Part shown: positions 43,119 to 47,521 of the stretch, piece by piece
Layout of the letters: every line of letters starts with the position of its first letter
Numbering within the stretch: the stretch's first letter is position 1
Source: Lachnospiraceae bacterium
Lineage (GTDB): Bacteria > Bacillota > Clostridia > Lachnospirales > Lachnospiraceae
Reading direction: 5' to 3'
Assembly: GCA_028692395.1 (NCBI GenBank)
Contig: JAQUXP010000030.1
Coordinates: 1-47,521 of the forward strand
Length of the DNA: 47,521 bases
Position numbers and translations under genes: made by a program
The notes under the pieces: model-generated
Seen by the model: only the letters and a program-made list of their open reading frames with translations
The model's database searches: none
Told to the model about the DNA's origin: nothing

Positions 43119-44078
43119 GTGAAGGAGCTAGTAATTGGAGATGTAAAACTGAAGAATCCGCTGGTACTGGCACCCATGGCAGGGGTTACGGACATGCCCT
43201 TTCGAATGCTCTGCAAGGAGCAGGGTGTGGGGCTGATCTGTATGGAGATGGTGAGTGCCAAGGCGGTTCTTTATAAGAATAAGAATACGGAGACACTGCT
43301 TACCACGGCACCCGAGGAACGCCCGGTGTCCTTACAGCTGTTTGGTTCAGATCCGGCAATTGTAAGCCGGATTGCTGCGGAGATCGAGGAACGGCCCTTT
43401 GATATTCTGGATATTAATATGGGATGTCCCGTTCCGAAGGTGGTTAACAACGGAGAAGGCTCCGCACTGATGAAGAATCCGGCACTGATACGGGAACTGG
43501 TAAGTCAGACCGTGCGGGCGGTGAAAAAACCGGTGACCGTAAAGATTCGAAAGGGTTTTGATGATGCGCATGTCAATGCGGTGGAAATTGCAAAAATTAT
43601 CGAGGATTGTGGTGCGGCGGCAATCGCTGTTCACGGAAGAACCCGGGAGCAGTATTATTCCGGCAAAGCAGATTGGGATATTATCCGACAGGTCAAGGAA
43701 GCAGTCTCTATTCCGGTCATCGGAAATGGAGATGCTGACACACCAAAGAAGGTGAAGCAGATGCTGGAACAGACGGGATGTGATGGTGTGATGATTGGAA
43801 GAGGTGCCCAGGGAAATCCCTGGATCTTTTCTCAAACCCTGCACTATCTGGAGACAGGAGAGCTTCCTGCCCCTCCGTCCAAGGAAGAAGTAAGGCAGAC
43901 CATGCTTCGCCATGCCAGAATGCAGTTGGAATTTAAGGGAACCTATACCGGAATCAGGGAGATGCGAAAGCATGTTGCCTGGTATACCGCAGGATTCCCT
44001 CATTCCGCCAGACTTCGCGGGCTAATCAATGAGATTGAAACCTATGAAGAGCTGGAAAAACTGCTGGAGCGGTTATGA
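43119..44078 (+). CDS. dusB: tRNA-dihydrouridine synthase
   Basis: I choose GTG 43119: the AAGGAG at 43107-43112 lies 6 bases before it but directly abuts the in-frame ATG at 43113, too close for normal use. The product has 319 residues. LAPMAGVTDMPFR opens the FMN barrel, NMGCPVPKVVNNGEGSALM contains the catalytic Cys, HGRTREQYYSG binds FMN phosphate, and a C-terminal helical tRNA-binding domain follows. It reduces uridines in tRNA with NADPH. It ends 9 bp from the convergent flavoprotein gene. Confidence 0.94.
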   Translation: MKELVIGDVKLKNPLVLAPMAGVTDMPFRMLCKEQGVGLICMEMVSAKAVLYKNKNTETLLTTAPEERPVSLQLFGSDPAIVSRIAAEIEERPFDILDINMGCPVPKVVNNGEGSALMKNPALIRELVSQTVRAVKKPVTVKIRKGFDDAHVNAVEIAKIIEDCGAAAIAVHGRTREQYYSGKADWDIIRQVKEAVSIPVIGNGDADTPKKVKQMLEQTGCDGVMIGRGAQGNPWIFSQTLHYLETGELPAPPSKEEVRQTMLRHARMQLEFKGTYTGIREMRKHVAWYTAGFPHSARLRGLINEIETYEELEKLLERL

Positions 44079-44087
44079 TGAACTGCA

Positions 44088-45158
44088 TCAGTTGGCGAGA
44101 CATGCTTCTGTCTCGTCGGCAAGCTGCTGCATCAGATCGGCAACGGGAACAATCTGGTTAATTCGTCCTACATTGCTTCCACAGAAAATCAGTCCGTTAT
44201 CCAGATCGCCTTTTACTGCGTCTATCAGTGCTTTTGTGATGCAGTAAGGGGCGTCTTTTACGTGGCAGGTTTTGATACAGTTATAGCAGTGTGTAATCGG
44301 TTCCTTTGCCAGAGCCACACGCTGAATCAGGGAATTGTTGATGGCACGTCCGGGCATACCCACAGGGCTTTTGATAATCGTAATATCCGCTTCGGAAGCG
44401 TGGACATAGGCCAGCTTATAAGCCTCTGAGGCATCACACTCATCGGTTGCGACAAAGCGGCTCGCCATCTGTACCCCATCGACGCCAAGCTTTAAAAAGG
44501 AAGCGATATCCTGTCCGTCGAAGATACCTCCGGCAGCGATCACCGGAATCTTTTTACCGGTTTTGCTCTCTGTTTCCCGAACCAGCTCCAGAATCTCTCT
44601 GGTAATGGTCTCCAGTGAATGATCAGGAGAATCGATCTCTTCCTTGTGAAATCCCAGGTGTCCGCCGGCTTTTGGTCCTTCAATTACGACCATATCCGGA
44701 GTATAGTCATATTTCATCTTCCATTTTTTAATCAGAAGAGCCAGAGCCCGTGCAGAGGATACGATAGGAGCAATCTTTGTGTCCGTGCCCAGAACGTACT
44801 TTGGCAGATCCATCGGCAATCCTGCACCGGAGATAATAACATCGGCATGACAGGCAACGCAGGCCTTTACGATGGCATCGTAATCTGACAGAGCCACCAT
44901 CACATTAAAGCCGATGATTCCATCCGGTGCGATTTTGCGGGCGGCAGCAAGCTGGGCAGGAATTGCCCGGAGGTTTGCAGTTGTGGGATCTTTTTCAAAA
45001 TCAGGTTCCTGATAGCCAATATCCGCAGTGGAAATGACGCCAATTCCTCCATTTTTTGCAATATGTCCTGCCAGTGAATGCAGTGATACTCCGACACCCA
45101 TACCACCCTGCAGGATGGGAAGGCGGCTGGTTTTATTTCCGATTTTTATTCCGTTCAT
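44088..45158 (-). CDS. Nitronate monooxygenase/FabK-like flavoprotein
   Basis: The protein has 356 residues. It is a TIM barrel of the 2-nitropropane dioxygenase family: PILQGGMGVGVSLHSLAGHI at the N-terminus, VIEGPKAGGHLGFH in the middle (the FMN-binding GGH), and IPVIAAGGIFDGQDI plus GVDGVQMASRF at the phosphate site. Two Cys clusters near the C-terminus (HCYNCIKTCH) are unusual for plain nitronate monooxygenases and could bind iron-sulfur or zinc. Such proteins act as nitronate oxidases or enoyl-ACP reductases; no fab genes are nearby, so the role is open. Confidence 0.88.
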   Translation of the reverse strand: MNGIKIGNKTSRLPILQGGMGVGVSLHSLAGHIAKNGGIGVISTADIGYQEPDFEKDPTTANLRAIPAQLAAARKIAPDGIIGFNVMVALSDYDAIVKACVACHADVIISGAGLPMDLPKYVLGTDTKIAPIVSSARALALLIKKWKMKYDYTPDMVVIEGPKAGGHLGFHKEEIDSPDHSLETITREILELVRETESKTGKKIPVIAAGGIFDGQDIASFLKLGVDGVQMASRFVATDECDASEAYKLAYVHASEADITIIKSPVGMPGRAINNSLIQRVALAKEPITHCYNCIKTCHVKDAPYCITKALIDAVKGDLDNGLIFCGSNVGRINQIVPVADLMQQLADETEACLAN

Positions 45159-45186
45159 AATAAATCCCCTTTAAAGTAGTTATCAT

Positions 45187-45213
45187 GTAACTGTTTCGTA
45201 CCTGACCAGTTAC
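45187..45213. repeat. Short palindromic repeat GTAACTG...CAGTTAC
   Basis: GTAACTG (45187-45193) is perfectly inverted as CAGTTAC (45207-45213) with GTACCTG between, similar to 20096-20125. Confidence 0.5.
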
Positions 45214-45257
45214 ATTTGAAAATCCATTTAAAATCACCATAGGTGATGGAATTTTCT

Positions 45258-45305
45258 CACTCTTGTATGACTTTCTCACGGTCTTGTGCAGTACATGTAC
45301 AGACC
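45258..45305 (-). repeat. Dispersed ~48-bp hairpin repeat, copy D
   Basis: On the minus strand: GGTCTGTACATGTACTGCAC, then AAGACCGTGAGAAAGTCATAC, then AAGAGTG. The most diverged of the four copies. Confidence 0.7.
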
Positions 45306-45452
45306 TGTTGAATAGTTGCGTTGTAAATTCCTTTGAAAGTAGTTTTCAATACTACATAGACAAAGTATACTATCAAAATATTGTAAAGTCAAATAGTTTT
45401 ATAATAAAAATAAATTGCCGTATAAAATACAGCAGAATGCGCTCGTTCTTGC

Positions 45453-45481
45453 TTGACAAGCGGGCGTATTTCCTATATAAT
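45453..45481 (+). promoter_or_regulatory. Strong promoter for greA-lysS
   Basis: TTGACA (45453-45458), 17 bp spacer, TATAAT (45476-45481): both consensus boxes are perfect. It lies 58 bases before greA. Confidence 0.92.
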
Positions 45482-45539
45482 ACTGGAATTGTTAAGATTA
45501 CCAAGAGTATATCTTCTTATAGGAAAGGAAGCAGTAAAA

Positions 45540-46019
45540 ATGGAGAAGAAAAACATACTGACTTATGCCGGCTTACAGAAATTAGAGGAAGAACTTCATG
45601 ATTTGAAGGTTAATAGACGAAAAGAAGTTGCAGGAAAAATCAAAGAAGCGAGAGAGCAGGGAGACTTATCCGAGAACGCAGAGTACGACGCAGCAAAGGA
45701 TGAGCAGCGTGATATCGAAGCTCGTATCGAAGAGATAGAGAAGATTCTGAAGAATGCAGAAGTAGTTGTAGAAGATGAAGTTGATGCGAATAAGATCAAT
45801 GTTGGCTGTAAGGTCAGCGTTTACGATATGGAATATGATGAAGAGATGCAGTTCTTTATCGTTGGTTCTACTGAAGCCAACAGTCTGCAGAACAAAATTT
45901 CCAATGAATCCCCGGTAGGAAAAGCTCTGATCGGACGCAGCGTTGGTGAGGTCGTAGATGTTGAATCACCGGCAGGTGTTATGCAGTACAAGGTTTTGAC
46001 AATCGAGAGAAACATCTAG
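45540..46019 (+). CDS. greA: Transcription elongation factor GreA
   Basis: ATG 45540 follows AGGAAAGGAAG and lies downstream of the promoter, giving 159 residues. The N-terminal coiled coil has the tip acidic residues in EQGDLSENAEYDAAKDEQ (about 39-56), which reach the polymerase active site. The C-terminal globular domain contains ISNESPVGKALIGRSVGE. It rescues stalled RNA polymerase by stimulating transcript cleavage. lysS follows after 24 bp, a common clostridial pair. Confidence 0.97.
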   Translation: MEKKNILTYAGLQKLEEELHDLKVNRRKEVAGKIKEAREQGDLSENAEYDAAKDEQRDIEARIEEIEKILKNAEVVVEDEVDANKINVGCKVSVYDMEYDEEMQFFIVGSTEANSLQNKISNESPVGKALIGRSVGEVVDVESPAGVMQYKVLTIERNI

Positions 46020-46043
46020 ATAGAGATCAAAGGAGTGGGAAAA

Positions 46044-47521
46044 TTGGCTGGACAGCAGAAGCAAACACAGGAACCTGATATTAATCAGTTATTGAAAGTA
46101 CGCCGGGAGAAGCTGCAGGAGCTGCAGGAGAACGGCAAGGATCCATTTGTGATCACAAAATATGATGTGACACATCACAGCATGGAAGTAAAAGAAAATT
46201 TTGAAACCCTGGAAGAAAAAGAAGTCACCCTGGCAGGACGTATGATGTCAAAACGTGTGATGGGTAAAGCTTCCTTTTGCAATATCCAGGATCTTCAGGG
46301 AAAGATTCAGTGCTACGTTGCAAGAGATAATGTGGGAGAAGATGTTTATAAGGACTTCAAGAAGATGGATATCGGCGATATTATCGGAGTAGTCGGAACT
46401 GTCTTTAAGACAAAAACTGAGGAAATATCGATTCATGTAACTGGTATCAAACTGCTTTCCAAGAGTCTCCAGATTCTTCCGGAGAAGTTCCATGGACTGA
46501 CGAACACAGATCTTCGTTATCGTCAGCGTTATGTAGACCTGATTATGAACGAGGATGTAAAGGATACTTTTATCAAGCGTTCTAAAATCATTTCCGAGAT
46601 TCGTAAGTTTCTGGATACACAGGGATTTATGGAGGTTGAGACACCGATGCTGGTTTCTAATGCCGGCGGTGCTGCAGCAAGACCATTTGAGACACACTTT
46701 AATGCTTTGGATGAGGACGTAAAGCTTCGTATCTCTCTGGAGCTTTATCTGAAACGATTGATCGTGGGCGGTATGGAGCGTGTTTATGAGATTGGACGTG
46801 TGTTCCGTAATGAGGGAACCGATACAAGACATAATCCGGAATTCACACTGATGGAGTTATATCAGGCTTACACCGATTATTATGGCATGATGGATCTGAC
46901 TGAGAGTATGTTCCGTCATCTGGCCGAAGTTGTCTGTGGAACCACAACAATTCCCTATGCGGAGGCAATGATCGACCTGGGCAAGCCATTTGAGCGCATC
47001 ACCATGGTAGATGCGGTTAAGAAATATGCAGGAATTGATTTTAATGAGATCAAGACTACGGAGGAAGCAAAGGCTCTTGCAAAAGAGAAACATGTGGAAT
47101 TCGAAGAGCGCCATACAAAGGGCGATATCATCAATCTGTTCTTTGAGGAATTCGTAGAAGAGCACCTTATTCAGCCTACGTTTGTTATGGACCATCCGGT
47201 TGAGGTTTCTCCTCTGACGAAGAGAAAACCTTCCGATCCGGATTACGTGGAGCGTTTCGAGCTGTTTATCTATGGACGTGAGATGTGCAATGCATACTCC
47301 GAGCTGAATGATCCTATCGATCAGAGAGCACGCTTTGCTGCACAGGAAGAAGCATTTGCCGCAGGAGATGAAGAAGCAAACCATACCGATGAAGATTTCC
47401 TGAACGCACTGGAGATCGGTATGCCGCCGACAGGTGGTATCGGATACGGAATTGACCGATTGGTGATGCTGCTGACGAACTCACCGGCAATCAGGGATGT
47501 ACTGTTGTTCCCGACGATGAA
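46044..47521 (+). CDS. lysS: Lysyl-tRNA synthetase, class II (3' end outside window)
   Basis: The likely start is TTG 46044, with AAAGGAGTGGG 5 bases upstream; no nearby in-frame ATG fits. About 492 residues are visible and no stop is reached. An N-terminal OB-fold anticodon-binding domain (about 55-160) precedes the class II core: motif 1 near [10 protein letters not shown], motif 2 with [15 protein letters not shown], and motif 3 [12 protein letters not shown] near the visible end. It charges tRNA-Lys. The core is nearly complete at the edge, and any C-terminal extension lies beyond. Confidence 0.96.
   Translation, partial: MAGQQKQTQEPDINQLLKVRREKLQELQENGKDPFVITKYDVTHHSMEVKENFETLEEKEVTLAGRMMSKRVMGKASFCNIQDLQGKIQCYVARDNVGEDVYKDFKKMDIGDIIGVVGTVFKTKTEEISIHVTGIKLLSKSLQILPEKFHGLTNTDLRYRQRYVDLIMNEDVKDTFIKRSKIISEIRKFLDTQGFMEVETPMLVSNAGGAAARPFETHFNALDEDVKLRISLELYLKRLIVGGMERVYEIGRVFRNEGTDTRHNPEFTLMELYQAYTDYYGMMDLTESMFRHLAEVVCGTTTIPYAEAMIDLGKPFERITMVDAVKKYAGIDFNEIKTTEEAKALAKEKHVEFEERHTKGDIINLFFEEFVEEHLIQPTFVMDHPVEVSPLTKRKPSDPDYVERFELFIYGREMCNAYSELNDPIDQRARFAAQEEAFAAGDEEANHTDEDFLNALEIGMPPTGGIGYGIDRLVMLLTNSPAIRDVLLFPTM

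Larger units (their letters stand above)
45159..45452. other. Repeat-rich divergent intergenic region
   Basis: No gene is supported. It contains the short palindrome at 45187-45213, the dispersed repeat at 45258-45305 and, immediately after it, CTGTTGAATAGTTGC, which resembles the end of the 20096 palindrome. The rest is AT-rich without a recognisable riboswitch. Confidence 0.5.

Noticed and set aside
45159-45452. Possible riboswitch upstream of greA or the flavoprotein gene
   Set aside because: The structured sequence is explained by two dispersed repeats, and no known riboswitch core is visible.

Overview
The window looks like the chromosome of a spore-forming Gram-positive clostridium of the Lachnospiraceae, broadly Blautia-like. 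This is inferred from gene families and gene order, not from a database match. The signs are SpoVT, a SleB-type hydrolase, a YesMN/LplABC uptake locus, dnaE followed by pfkA, greA followed by lysS, strong AGGAGG ribosome binding sites and many lipoprotein and Tad-like surface genes.

Region 1 (1-3402) is strikingly AT-rich compared with the rest. It holds the tail of a TPR protein and three tightly spaced co-directional genes: a divergent phosphoribosyltransferase-fold protein, a cobalamin-binding-domain radical SAM enzyme and a PfkB/ribokinase-family kinase. I know no named pathway for this trio; it is the best candidate here for an undescribed system, perhaps making a modified nucleotide or sugar phosphate. 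Region 2 (3403-5313) is a scar: an IS256-family left end, a frameshifted and truncated IS256 transposase, a fragment of another protein, a 109-bp inverted-repeat element with mutually exclusive hairpins, and about 490 bp of unexplained sequence.

Region 3 (5314-9905) is the distal part of a Tad-like type IV pilus cluster: DUF5702 protein, two TadE-like pseudopilins, a minimal A24 prepilin peptidase and an FHA protein. The ATPase and platform genes that normally precede it are absent from the window, and the scar sits where they would be expected. Region 4 (9926-11829) has a rhomboid protease, a convergent soluble histidine kinase and a HIT protein. Region 5 (11930-18885) is a YesN/YesM two-component system followed by an LplB/LplC/LplA oligosaccharide ABC importer with no glycoside hydrolase or ATPase beside it.

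Region 6 (18889-28626) has murG, a beta-CASP metallo-beta-lactamase, a TSCPD protein, MTA/SAH nucleosidase, an unknown membrane protein, spoVT, a VanY-like carboxypeptidase, nicotinate phosphoribosyltransferase and a cation diffusion facilitator. Region 7 (28653-36500) has tRNA-Gln(CTG), acyl-ACP thioesterase, a CvfB-like S1 protein, a membrane protein, dnaE, pfkA and a TrmH-family methylase. Region 8 (36505-47521) has a deacetylase-like protein, an SH3-SleB cell wall hydrolase, NfeD plus an SPFH protein, argF, birA, a DUF6145-like protein, dusB, a nitronate-monooxygenase-like enzyme, greA and a 3'-incomplete lysS.

Intergenic DNA carries at least three dispersed repeat families: a long palindromic element between two convergent gene pairs (18889-19003 and about 21905-22170), a roughly 48-bp hairpin repeat in four copies (22554, 39273, 40889, 45258), and a short GTAACTG...CAGTTAC palindrome (20096, 45187). 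No CRISPR array, rRNA or intact mobile element was seen.
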